A stretch of DNA of 64,000 nt from Haloparvum alkalitolerans (GTDB taxonomy: Archaea; Halobacteriota; Halobacteria; Halobacteriales; Haloferacaceae), in contig NZ_JBNLIA010000007.1 of assembly GCF_050122995.1 (NCBI RefSeq), forward strand, positions 51,897 through 115,896, in the 5' to 3' direction. Below are positions 49,938 to 57,878 of this stretch, in pieces. The translations under genes were made by a program, and so were the position numbers. Each line of letters starts with the position of its first letter. Position 1 is the first letter of the stretch. The notes beneath the pieces were generated by a model that searched no databases, was not told where the DNA came from, and was given only the letters and a program-made list of their open reading frames with translations.

Positions 49938-52103
49938 CTACTTCTCGCCAAGCCGCGCAAAGGCTGTGACCGTCATCTTCCGTGTCTCGGCGAGCTCCCG
50001 GCGAACGTCTGTCCGTTCCCACCCCAGCGGCAACAGCACGCTCTCGACCGCTCTGACCAGCAGCGTTTCGTAGTACGAGGCGTCGTAGGTCTCGATCTCC
50101 TCGTGGGCGAGGGCCACCCGGTCTCGAGAGGATTTCTCGTCGTCGGCGACTACGTACTCGATATCCTGGCCCGGGTGGACTGCCAGTTCCTGCTCGCGGG
50201 CTCGCTTCAAGGCGGCCACGTTCTGAGTATTCTGTGAGTAGCCCTCCAGGGGCTTCGAGACACGGTTCCGCTCGACGAGCCGCTCCACTGCTACGTTGCC
50301 CGCCTGCAGTTCGTCGATAGCTCGTTCGAGCCGTCCGAGTACCGCGTCCGGTGACCGGGTGGCATCGAGCCGATCGAGACAGTCCCACTGGACGTCCTCG
50401 ATGAACGGCGGAGTCGAACGCTGTCGGGCTTCGATGCCTCTGATCTTGAACTCGTCCTCGCCAGCCACTTTGCCGAAATACTTCGTCAGCGCGCCAGCGT
50501 CGCTCTTGCGCTGCGGGACGAACGCCACCCAGTCGTAGTGGGCTTCGTGTTCGAGCCGAATCTCGACGCGTTCCGTGATCTCCGTCGCGAGCATCTCGAG
50601 GTCCTCGCGGTCCTCGTCGTCGATGTCGGGGTCTGGGGTCACCCAGATGGAGTCGACGATGCCGTGGACGACGCGCCAGCCGCCAGCTTCCAGCCGCTGT
50701 TTCGCCGTCAGCAGAATCTCGCGAGCGAACGCGTTGATTGCTTCGTGGCACTCGATGCGGCCAAACTTCGCGTTACTGAACCCCTGATAGCCGAAGCAGG
50801 CGACGAGTATCCACTTCAGTGCTCCCGACCGCCCCTCGAGTTCTGCCAGTCGGTCCTCGTTGGGGTCGTCCCGATCCTTCTCGCGACGGATGGCCGCCTT
50901 GATCTCGTCGCGCGCGTCGATGATCGGCTGCAGCACGTCGACGAGGTAGCCCCGGTCGTCGCAGATCGAGTACCCGAGGCCGGGGACGTCGTCGCGGTCG
51001 CTGTGGCAGTCACACCGGATGACGTCCGGCGAGACGTTCCGGGTACAGATGATGTTCGGGTACAACGAGGAGAAGTCGAGTTCGTGGACATTCTCGTGGA
51101 GGCCGACCTCGGGTGCGAAGATGAAGCCGCCACGGTCGGCGTCGTGGAGCGTCCCCATCGGCTTGTAGAACTCGTGACGCCAGGAGTTCCACGGGACGAG
51201 GACACCGCGGTCGTGGGCCTCGCAGATCTGGATCGCCGTGAGCACGTTCCCGATCGACGCCCACGCGAGCTCCTGGACGGGCTTTTTCGAGCGCGACACG
51301 AGGTCGAGGACGCCGTCGAGGTTCGTCTCCCCGTAGAAGAACGTGTTCGACTCGTCGATGATTGCTCGGCCGGGGACATTGTACCGCGCCGGCGAGTGAC
51401 CGACGCGGCCGTAGCTCGAGTACGTCGACCGGCTCGCGAGCTGCTGGTAATCGACGTCCGGCCACCGACTCAGCGAGAAGTCGTCGATGCCGGTAGCCGT
51501 CGCCATCTCGTACAGCGTCGGGACGATCTCGCTGGTCGAGCAGACCAGGACATCCGGATCGTGCGCTTCGAGTGCCCCTTGGACGGCGGTCAGGATATCC
51601 GTCGGCGAACCGGTGACGGTGTCGCCGGCGACGGACAGTTTCTCGTAGATGTCGTTGCTCGTTTCGGTCACCGGGACGCTGAGCCGGAGCGTCGACAGCT
51701 CGCTCGCCGGCGTCGGATCGGCGCCGGTCTCCAGACAATACCGGAATTCTCGCGAGAAGTCGACGTTGAAACAAGCGAGATCCCCGACTGGATAGGCTGA
51801 CAGCTGGCGCGCTTGCCGGGCGAGTGGAGTGACGCGGTCGATGTGGTCGATGTCGACCGCGAGGACTGGTTCCTCGTCTCGTCGAAAGCTCGGCCGTCGC
51901 GCAACCGTCTCGGTCGCGACGACGTCCGGGTGCTGGTCGTACACCGACTGGAGTGTTGTGAGGTCGAGGTCGGACGCTGGGTCGCGAGGGGCGACGTAGA
52001 AACGCGGGGTGTATTTGTCTCGTTCTGTTACGACGGCACCGTCGGTGGTCGCCTCCCACTTTAGGACGCGGCCGTCGTCCAGGATGTCGATTGTGAACGG
52101 CAT
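49938..52103 (-). CDS. plasmid-type family-B DNA polymerase with divergent active site
   Basis: A 721-aa PolB homologue. Motif A is ELDFSSLYPNII with Asp343. The motif B region reads KWILVACFGYQGFSNAKFG from Lys430, where replicative PolB has KxxxNSxYG. Motif C reads VHGIVDS with Asp484, so the first Asp of the usual DTDS is Ile while the key second Asp is kept. No canonical DxE exonuclease motif is seen in the N-terminal third. It may act in plasmid replication or lesion bypass. It is shorter than chromosomal haloarchaeal PolB and has no intein. Confidence 0.85.
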   Translation of the reverse strand: MPFTIDILDDGRVLKWEATTDGAVVTERDKYTPRFYVAPRDPASDLDLTTLQSVYDQHPDVVATETVARRPSFRRDEEPVLAVDIDHIDRVTPLARQARQLSAYPVGDLACFNVDFSREFRYCLETGADPTPASELSTLRLSVPVTETSNDIYEKLSVAGDTVTGSPTDILTAVQGALEAHDPDVLVCSTSEIVPTLYEMATATGIDDFSLSRWPDVDYQQLASRSTYSSYGRVGHSPARYNVPGRAIIDESNTFFYGETNLDGVLDLVSRSKKPVQELAWASIGNVLTAIQICEAHDRGVLVPWNSWRHEFYKPMGTLHDADRGGFIFAPEVGLHENVHELDFSSLYPNIICTRNVSPDVIRCDCHSDRDDVPGLGYSICDDRGYLVDVLQPIIDARDEIKAAIRREKDRDDPNEDRLAELEGRSGALKWILVACFGYQGFSNAKFGRIECHEAINAFAREILLTAKQRLEAGGWRVVHGIVDSIWVTPDPDIDDEDREDLEMLATEITERVEIRLEHEAHYDWVAFVPQRKSDAGALTKYFGKVAGEDEFKIRGIEARQRSTPPFIEDVQWDCLDRLDATRSPDAVLGRLERAIDELQAGNVAVERLVERNRVSKPLEGYSQNTQNVAALKRAREQELAVHPGQDIEYVVADDEKSSRDRVALAHEEIETYDASYYETLLVRAVESVLLPLGWERTDVRRELAETRKMTVTAFARLGEK

Positions 52104-52278
52104 CTAGGTCTCTATGACGTTCGAATCGCCGATAAGCGATGGCGTGTCGTTTTCGAATTTCAACGTATGATCCCAAGACCCTCTCTAAGGGCATTTCCTG
52201 GTTGTTACTTTGTACTTCCTCACTTCCGGAACGGTTTCCGGGATTCGCTCAACTGGAGTCTGCCGGCATACTCTCTAA

Positions 52279-52313
52279 GGGAACATAGATGTCCTCCAAA
52301 GAACTATGTTCCC
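52279..52313. promoter_or_regulatory. operator-like inverted repeat before the second TumE-like pair
   Basis: GGGAACATAG (52279-52288) and CTATGTTCCC (52304-52313) are perfect 10-bp arms with a 15-nt spacer, ending 19 nt before ATG 52333. The string CTCTCTAAGGG occurs at the left arm and again near 52182, a possible second binding site. The 52104-52332 stretch holds no other gene. Confidence 0.6.
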
Positions 52314-52332
52314 CCGACTCGTTCGTTTTCAC

Positions 52333-52923
52333 ATGACCGACCGAAACCCGCCAGCGGAGTTTGCAGACATCAACGAAGCGGTCGGTGAGGAGTGGGAGGC
52401 TGAAACAACGCCCTACGAACGCATTCGACATGTCGTCGCGCATATGTACAGCCCCGTCTCAGCTGATGCCGTAGCTGATGATGCACGGACTGCTCCAAAG
52501 ACCGCTCGAAAGCACCTGAACACACTCGCTGACGAAGGATTCGTCGAGACGGAACCTGGCGAACAGGGCGGCACGCTCTATCGTCGCTCACCTGAATCAC
52601 TCGTCGTCGAACAGGCTGCCGACATCCTTGACCACGTCTCGACCGACGAACTCGTGACGCGAATCCAGGAGATGCGCGAGCAGCTCACCGAGTACCGGTC
52701 CGAATTCGGTGTCGACTCGCCAGAAGAATTAGCGGTCGAGCAGACGAACCAGGCTCTTACTGAGACTGGATCCCCACAGGAAGAGATCGACCCAGAGACA
52801 ATTCGTGAGTGGAAGACGCTCCGGCGGAATCTCGCGTTTGCGAACGCTGCCCTCTCGATTGGGAACGCCGAGCAGTTCGTCGACACCGATCGTCGCCCGA
52901 CTGATGACAGCGTCCCTGCCTGA
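52333..52923 (+). CDS. HTH/coiled-coil antitoxin candidate, second pair
   Basis: A 196-aa acidic protein of the same build as the one at 5083: a winged HTH at residues about 25-85 (ADAVADDARTAPKTARKHLNTLADEGFVE, wing GGTLYRRSP) and a charged helical C-terminal half. It is preceded by a clean inverted repeat and followed after 3 nt by the TumE-like gene. ATG 52333 is used, because 52306 lies inside the right arm of the repeat. Confidence 0.68.
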   Translation: MTDRNPPAEFADINEAVGEEWEAETTPYERIRHVVAHMYSPVSADAVADDARTAPKTARKHLNTLADEGFVETEPGEQGGTLYRRSPESLVVEQAADILDHVSTDELVTRIQEMREQLTEYRSEFGVDSPEELAVEQTNQALTETGSPQEEIDPETIREWKTLRRNLAFANAALSIGNAEQFVDTDRRPTDDSVPA

Positions 52924-52926
52924 GTA

Positions 52927-53409
52927 ATGCAGGATACTCCTGACCGAGCGGAACCTCATACTCTCCGGGGAGCTACGGATCGCCCAGCGCTACTGACGAT
53001 TCGTGACGTCGTCGAGAGGATGGAGCCGCTTGCGACAGCTGAGCTTGACGACTACCTCCATCCATCCGTCCTCAAAGTTGTGTTTGACGACGGGTTGTGT
53101 GGGGCCAACGAAGCTCGAATCGACATCCAATGGACGACACGAGATGATTACAAGTTCCACTACACGGACACGGAAGGAGTGAATCTACGCTGGGGAAAGC
53201 ATCCACACGCAGGAGACTACATTCACGTCCCCGGATTAGAACACTACCATCCACTGCCGAATGCGAGTTCTGACCCAGACGAAGTCGAAGCATCCTGTAT
53301 CACACAGTCTCCCGAAGAATTGGTCACTCGTGCGGTCCTCAAACTTTGGCGGGTCGCCTACCACACCGACTCGTATGAGCCACTTAATGCCGGTCGTAAC
53401 CCGCCGTAG
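52927..53409 (+). CDS. TumE/DUF6516-like toxin candidate, second pair
   Basis: A 160-aa protein. The core (about 55-110) reads EARIDIQWTTRDDYKFHYTD, then LRWGKHPHAGDYIHVPGLEHYHPLP. The YxxHYxD...RWxxxPH...HxHP pattern resembles TumE/DUF6516 toxins more clearly than the copy at 4577. The C-terminal helix (SPEELVTRAVLKLWRVAYH) would be where the antitoxin binds. The gene follows its HTH partner by 3 nt, so the pair is co-transcribed. Confidence 0.62.
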   Translation: MQDTPDRAEPHTLRGATDRPALLTIRDVVERMEPLATAELDDYLHPSVLKVVFDDGLCGANEARIDIQWTTRDDYKFHYTDTEGVNLRWGKHPHAGDYIHVPGLEHYHPLPNASSDPDEVEASCITQSPEELVTRAVLKLWRVAYHTDSYEPLNAGRNPP

Positions 53410-53483
53410 AAACTAATCCGCATGTCTTCCTCCACGTACCCTCACTAAGCAACGAGCCCATCAGGCGATTGTTCTCAACTCCG

Positions 53484-53650
53484 TCACTCTGAATCTCTAG
53501 TATCAGGTTCGACGGACGATTGCTGCTGTTCAACCACAGTTTCTGAAAGCCGTTGCTCAAGCTCTGCTAGGCGTTCCTCATGGTCGTCGAGGCGGGCCTC
53601 CTGTTCGAGATCGATGCTGAGCAGCGCCGGCAGCAGCGGGTTCTGGTAAA
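53484..53650 (-). pseudogene. coiled-coil C-terminal gene fragment
   Basis: A minus-strand frame without its own start codes YQNPLLPALLSIDLEQEARL, then DDHEERLAELEQRLSETVVE and a Gln/Ser-rich end. It is joined out of frame to the decayed DUF262 gene. It is a heptad-like tail from an unidentified protein, or the true end of the DUF262 gene after a second frameshift. Confidence 0.4.
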
Positions 53651-54133
53651 TCGTACTTATTGCCGAGTTCCGAGTCCACTGTCTGCGGGTCGGAGAGGAG
53701 ATTGAGATAGAGGCGCTTCTGGACCCACGAACTGGCCTTGTTTCGGGGATGATTGTGTTTCCGTTCGTAGAACGATCCGGTGAGGCCGATATTGTGCGGT
53801 CAGCCGTTGCTGGCCGTCGAGAACCAGCTTCACCGGTGAGGGGAGTGGATCTTCAGAATTGTGTGGAGGGTTTCGATGGGTTGGGGTCGTGAGTGATTGG
53901 GGGAAGTTCGGTTCGTCGACGTAGTGGGTGACGAAGCGATATTTGGGCTGAGCCTGTGCTTCCTCGGCTGAGAGGTTCCACTGAAGAAGAGCACCGATCG
54001 GATAGTCCCGTAACAGGGAATCAAACAGATCGACTATATCACTCGTTTCCCAGACGAATTCGCGCTGAATCGCTGGTAAGAGATAAGAATAATTTATATT
54101 TTCTACCACTTCAGCGATCCGCTTGGTTTCCAT
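53640..54133 (-). pseudogene. frameshifted DUF262 (GmrSD-type) gene, N-terminal part
   Basis: The first 105 residues match the DUF262/GmrS domain: YLLPAIQREFVWETSDIVDLFDSLLRDYPIGALL and then VLDGQQRLTA. After that motif the frame is lost: reading 2 nt differently restores NIGLTGSFYERKHNHPRNKASSWVQKR, as expected of the family. A 2-nt deletion near 53790 would explain it. DUF262 proteins act in modified-DNA restriction (GmrSD). The gene is inactive unless recoded. Confidence 0.7.
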
Positions 54134-54222
54134 ATTCCGTCTTGTGGTAAGCAGGTTTTATATATCTACATAGTGCTGGTCACCTATCATTTATAACGTA
54201 ACAGAGCGATTTTCGGATAGAA

Positions 54223-55278
54223 ATGAGCTTGAATATTCCTCTTCCTGCGGGTCTCGGGGATTACTCTTGGCTCGAAACTCTTGCTCAACGTGAGGAGATT
54301 GAACAAACGATTCCTCTCTATATCGAAGCTGATGACGGGATTGAGGTCGTCGCTGTTTCCCTTCTCTATGAAGATGATCTTAGGATGATCTACCGGGCAC
54401 CTAATGGCTGGCAATTGCTCACAGAATACGAGCTGTCCGAGGAGCCGATTATTCACGTAGACGACCTCCTTGATGCAGTTGTTGCATTTGTGGGGCAAGA
54501 CGCGAGGATAGTCCGAAAACTCGCTCAGGAACTCGGTGAGAAGTTAGAGGAGCATTGGAAGATGGGGTTTGTCCCGTACAGTCAATCGGGGAAAGGAGAC
54601 AAATTCGAGGAACTTAGACAGGACTGCGAATGTTCGGGGATTGACGACCCGTCAATCGGGCGTGTTCCGGGAATGTCCGAAATCGAGGAATCAGCAGAAT
54701 TTCGCTGCCATAACTGTATGAGCCTATACGGTATCGAGTATCAGGGTCGTAGAGTTAATCTCGACGAGGTGTTCAGTGCTGAGTGGCTCTTCACGGATTC
54801 GACTCCGGATGACATCGTGGAGATCGGTGCCGAAGATTCATTTCTCGTGTATTCTGATGGTCGACCAATAGACAAAACAGAACGAGTCATCGGCGCGATG
54901 ACTAGCTATGGTGGTGACACGAGTTCTTCTTTTGCCCGACATATCCCTGAGAACCACCAGGGATTGCTCTATATTCGAGATGACGACGCGGCTGGATACG
55001 TCACTTGGGAAGAGCTGGATGGAATACAGGTTCTTCGACAGCTGTATGTCCGCGATCATTACCGGCGCCAAGGGATTGCTGAGGAATTGATTCAGACTTG
55101 GTGCCAGGAGTACTGCGAGGATGGTGTCTACTACATCGACGAACCGAACGACAAGAGCCGATCTCTGTTTTCAAAACTGGGGCATATTGACGGTGATGGT
55201 GAGTACGAAGCGATTGAACTCTACCCGATTCGCGGAGTTGGAAACAGTCTCGAGGGTAGCCAGACTCTCCCTCAATAG
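54223..55278 (+). CDS. GNAT-fold acetyltransferase-like protein with zinc site
   Basis: A 351-aa protein. The last third is GNAT-like: LRQLYVRDHYRRQGIAEELIQTW has the acetyl-CoA loop pattern R-R-x-G-I/L-A, followed by YYIDEPNDKSRSLFSKLGH. The middle has CECSG...CHNC, a likely zinc site near residues 145-175. The N-terminal 130 residues are unknown. The DNA is AT-richer than the replication region. It opens the island with the TIR-like genes and could be part of it, but it is on its own promoter. Confidence 0.68.
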   Translation: MSLNIPLPAGLGDYSWLETLAQREEIEQTIPLYIEADDGIEVVAVSLLYEDDLRMIYRAPNGWQLLTEYELSEEPIIHVDDLLDAVVAFVGQDARIVRKLAQELGEKLEEHWKMGFVPYSQSGKGDKFEELRQDCECSGIDDPSIGRVPGMSEIEESAEFRCHNCMSLYGIEYQGRRVNLDEVFSAEWLFTDSTPDDIVEIGAEDSFLVYSDGRPIDKTERVIGAMTSYGGDTSSSFARHIPENHQGLLYIRDDDAAGYVTWEELDGIQVLRQLYVRDHYRRQGIAEELIQTWCQEYCEDGVYYIDEPNDKSRSLFSKLGHIDGDGEYEAIELYPIRGVGNSLEGSQTLPQ

Positions 55279-55299
55279 TTCATCCACGCTCTCATCAAC

Positions 55300-55737
55300 T
55301 CAATCAGCCAGGTCTCGAATTCCCTCTACCACACTCTTTCCTTGCCAACCCACGATCTGATCTGCGTGGTCTTCAACGAAATTGGGCATCTGCTCGTTTC
55401 CGCGCGGTGTAACACCCAGAATAGGCTTACTCTCGATTTCAGCTAAAATAGTTTCTTTCTTGATCCATTTGCTGTGTGCTACGTACATTCCCCCGAGTAT
55501 TATTACGACCGTAGCTGGCTTGATCTGGTCTTCCCGGAGCGCCTGTTCCAGCTCCTCTTCGGTGTCAGCATCGATCTCATCCACCTTCGGTACTGAGTAG
55601 TTCCGGAAACTGAAATTCGGGTAGTCGCGAAGTAGTTCTACCATCCGATTGTACTCGTCGCTGTACTCCCAAGAGTGCGAGATGAACAGTCGGTATTCGC
55701 TCCGACGGTTGCTTGAAGATCTGCTGTTGAAGCTCAT
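55300..55737 (-). CDS. TIR-like (DUF1863/ThsB-type) protein
   Basis: A 145-aa single-domain protein. It opens YRLFISHSWEYSDEYNRMVELL, the FISHSW start of the TIR-like domain found in Thoeris ThsB. TVVIILGGMYVAHSKWIKKE gives the SxW...E element that holds the candidate catalytic Glu, and GWQGKSVVEGIRDLA closes the fold. ThsB-type proteins make NAD-derived signals when phage is sensed. It is divergent from the second TIR-like gene with a 128-bp shared control region. Confidence 0.82.
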   Translation of the reverse strand: MSFNSRSSSNRRSEYRLFISHSWEYSDEYNRMVELLRDYPNFSFRNYSVPKVDEIDADTEEELEQALREDQIKPATVVIILGGMYVAHSKWIKKETILAEIESKPILGVTPRGNEQMPNFVEDHADQIVGWQGKSVVEGIRDLAD

Positions 55738-55839
55738 AACTATATGCGAATTGTTGACGGCTTACCCGTTTAGTACTATGGTCCTCTCTGATGCGGAATC
55801 CAAATCTGCCGATATTCCAGGGGGGAAGAACTTATACTA

Positions 55840-55847
55840 TTTAAAAA
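55840..55847 (+). promoter_or_regulatory. TATA box of the TIR-like/RipA-like operon
   Basis: TTTAAAAA, after CTTATACTA, lies about 22 nt before ATG 55866 and gives a leaderless or near-leaderless transcript for the two-gene unit that follows. Confidence 0.5.
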
Positions 55848-55865
55848 CGGATTGTTCATACGGTT

Positions 55866-56807
55866 ATGAGCCAAGACACCTCCTCCCCATTGAAAACCAC
55901 CTGGGAGGCTGCGTTTGATGATATTCGTGGCAGTCCAAACCCCGAATCAGCTGTTCGATTCGTTCTGAAGTCAGCTGTTAACGATCTACCTACCGGATTC
56001 TATCGCGATGATGGAGACCGCCTACTGCCGACCTACAAAGGGAACGATCTCGGAAAGGAGTTCACCGTTCGAGAACTCGGCCCCGTTTATACAGTAACGC
56101 AATCTGGGGATAACAGTCTCCCTGAGCTCAGTTCCTCTCAACCATCGCTCTTCGAGCCGAATGACCAACAGTCGGGCCTTGTCCTGACAGACAATTCCCT
56201 GAGCCGCAGTTCTACCGACACTCAGAACCAGCAGGGTCTCTCGTCTGGACAAAAAATCGCTGGCGGTGCTTTGCTCCTATATGCTGCCTACAAAGGGCTG
56301 GAAGCCTTTGCCTCTGCAGGCTCGTCGACTCAAGAGTCCTCTTCCTCCTCAGGCGGAAATACTGGGCAATCACTCCCTCGCTTAGCACGCGCTGCAACTC
56401 GACTTGAGGACAAGCAGTACAACGTTTTTGTCTCCCACTCGTGGGAGTACGACGAACACTACGAGCGTATCGTTGATTTCCTTGATGAGGTTCCGTCGCT
56501 CAAGTGGCAGAATCATAGTGTCCCTTCAACTGACCCCCTGCCCGTGGATACCGAGTCTGCCCTTCGTTCTGAACTCTGGAACCAGATGAAAACGGCGTCG
56601 GTTGTCGTCGTAAGTAGTGGAATGTACGGTGCTCACAGCACTTGGATCCCGGAGGAGCTGGAACTCGCCGATGAACTGGACAAGCCGGTGATCGCAATCA
56701 TTCCAGAGGGACAATCGAAGGTCCCCGAGAAAATCCAAGAAGTCGCAGATACTCAGGTAGGATGGCGAAAGGCCTCGCTTGTCGACGCACTCGCTGAATA
56801 TGCCTGA
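55866..56807 (+). CDS. TIR-like protein with N-terminal domain and single hydrophobic segment
   Basis: A 313-aa protein. Residues 1-85 are an unknown N-terminal domain (TWEAAFDDIRGSPNPESAVR..., FYRDDGDRLLPTYKG). A Ser/Gln linker leads to a hydrophobic stretch, IAGGALLLYAAYKGLEAFA (about 130-150), and another Ser/Gly linker. Residues about 180-313 are a TIR-like domain (YNVFVSHSWEYDEHYERIVDFL, SGMYGAHSTWIPEELELA, VGWRKASLVDALAEYA). It is clearly paralogous to the 145-aa protein. Its stop overlaps the start of the RipA-like gene by 8 nt. Confidence 0.78.
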   Translation: MSQDTSSPLKTTWEAAFDDIRGSPNPESAVRFVLKSAVNDLPTGFYRDDGDRLLPTYKGNDLGKEFTVRELGPVYTVTQSGDNSLPELSSSQPSLFEPNDQQSGLVLTDNSLSRSSTDTQNQQGLSSGQKIAGGALLLYAAYKGLEAFASAGSSTQESSSSSGGNTGQSLPRLARAATRLEDKQYNVFVSHSWEYDEHYERIVDFLDEVPSLKWQNHSVPSTDPLPVDTESALRSELWNQMKTASVVVVSSGMYGAHSTWIPEELELADELDKPVIAIIPEGQSKVPEKIQEVADTQVGWRKASLVDALAEYA

Positions 56808-57570
56808 TTCAACCGACGAAGCGGCGGTTGATCTCTCAGAGGATGGCGCCGATACTGACGATGGAGACACGCCCGAAACAGAACCTGAACACTCTGAAGA
56901 GGTCACTGGAGGGGACCCTGCTGAGCCATCTGAGGAGGAAGATGTTACAACTGGACCGCTGGCTAATCTAAGTGAGGACGAGAAGAATCGACTGATGGAG
57001 CAGTACATACATTACGGGGAGGTTGCGATCGAGACAGCCAATCAGCGAGTCCAGATGAACCGCTTTTTCGGTCTGATTTTAACCTCGATACTGGCCGGTC
57101 TCTTTGCTCTCGCCCGCGGCAATCTCACAACCACTAACGCTGCGATCGTTCTCTTCGCATCAGGATTCGGCAGTCTGATTTGCTACTTCTGGTATCAGAG
57201 TCTTCAATCATACCGCCGGCTGAACAAAGCTCGATACGCCATCCTGAATGAGATCGAGTCGGTCCTGCCTGTTCGTATGTATCTCGATGAATGGCGATAT
57301 TTGAAGCGAGAGAAGCCTGACCCGGAAATCGTTGATCCCCGTCCAGCTGAAGATGCTGACCACCGCTCACATACGATTGTGGAACAGTGGTTCGTCCGCC
57401 TATTGGCTGCTGGATACATATCTGTCGGAGGGTATGCCGGAGGATTCATTTTTACTCCCCAAGTGAAGAGGTTCATCCCATCACTGCCGGACCCATCGGT
57501 GGTTGGTTTTGGTGTTGGTGGCGTCCTCTTGCTCGGCTTAGCTATCCTCTTTAGGATTCAAACCCGCTGA
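56800..57570 (+). CDS. RipA-like membrane protein coupled to the TIR-like gene
   Basis: A 256-aa protein. The first 65 residues are very acidic and disordered. Then come HYGEVAIETANQRVQMNRFF, a transmembrane pair (LILTSILAGLFALA and AAIVLFASGFGSLICYFWY), the pattern QSLQSYRRLNKARYAILNEIE followed by DEWRYLKRE, and two C-terminal helices (LLAAGYISVGGYAGGFIF and VVGFGVGGVLLLGLAIL). This matches the layout I recall for the RipA-family octameric membrane proteins. ATG 56800 lies in the stop of the TIR gene. It is a candidate membrane effector. Confidence 0.68.
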   Translation: MPDSTDEAAVDLSEDGADTDDGDTPETEPEHSEEVTGGDPAEPSEEEDVTTGPLANLSEDEKNRLMEQYIHYGEVAIETANQRVQMNRFFGLILTSILAGLFALARGNLTTTNAAIVLFASGFGSLICYFWYQSLQSYRRLNKARYAILNEIESVLPVRMYLDEWRYLKREKPDPEIVDPRPAEDADHRSHTIVEQWFVRLLAAGYISVGGYAGGFIFTPQVKRFIPSLPDPSVVGFGVGGVLLLGLAILFRIQTR

Positions 57571-57577
57571 GAATACT

Positions 57578-57799
57578 ATGAGACGCTTCGAAACCGGTTA
57601 TTCGGTCCGAATCGATATCCCGGACGAGACAGATCCAGATCACGAGCGCCTCCATGGACGTCGAGGAACAGTCGTTGAGATCATCTCAGACGATGCGGGG
57701 GCTGTGACTGATGATCAACGAGAGGGCTATCTTTTTCGGGTTAAAATCGCTAATGGTGACACCGTTGACGTCCGCTGGCGGGATCTTCGGCCAGTTTGA
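57578..57799 (+). CDS. 73-aa SH3-like small protein
   Basis: TGYSVRIDIPDETDPDHERL, then HGRRGTVVEIISDD and YLFRVKIANGDTVDVRWRDLRP make a KOW/SH3-like beta barrel of the type seen in nitrile-hydratase-beta relatives. The start is 7 nt after the RipA-like stop, so it may be the last gene of that operon, and it also precedes the large helicase gene by 79 nt. Role unknown; a nucleic-acid contact is possible. Confidence 0.62.
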   Translation: MRRFETGYSVRIDIPDETDPDHERLHGRRGTVVEIISDDAGAVTDDQREGYLFRVKIANGDTVDVRWRDLRPV

Positions 57800-57878
57800 T
57801 TGGCTATTGTCTGGTGCTATTTCTGTAGGGAGGTCACTAAACACTAAGTTCGCGTACTGAATACATCTCGGCATTACG

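Noticed and set aside
50538..51800. 420-aa plus-strand frame opposite the PolB gene
   Set aside because: It is an antisense shadow; the PolB frame has clear conserved motifs.
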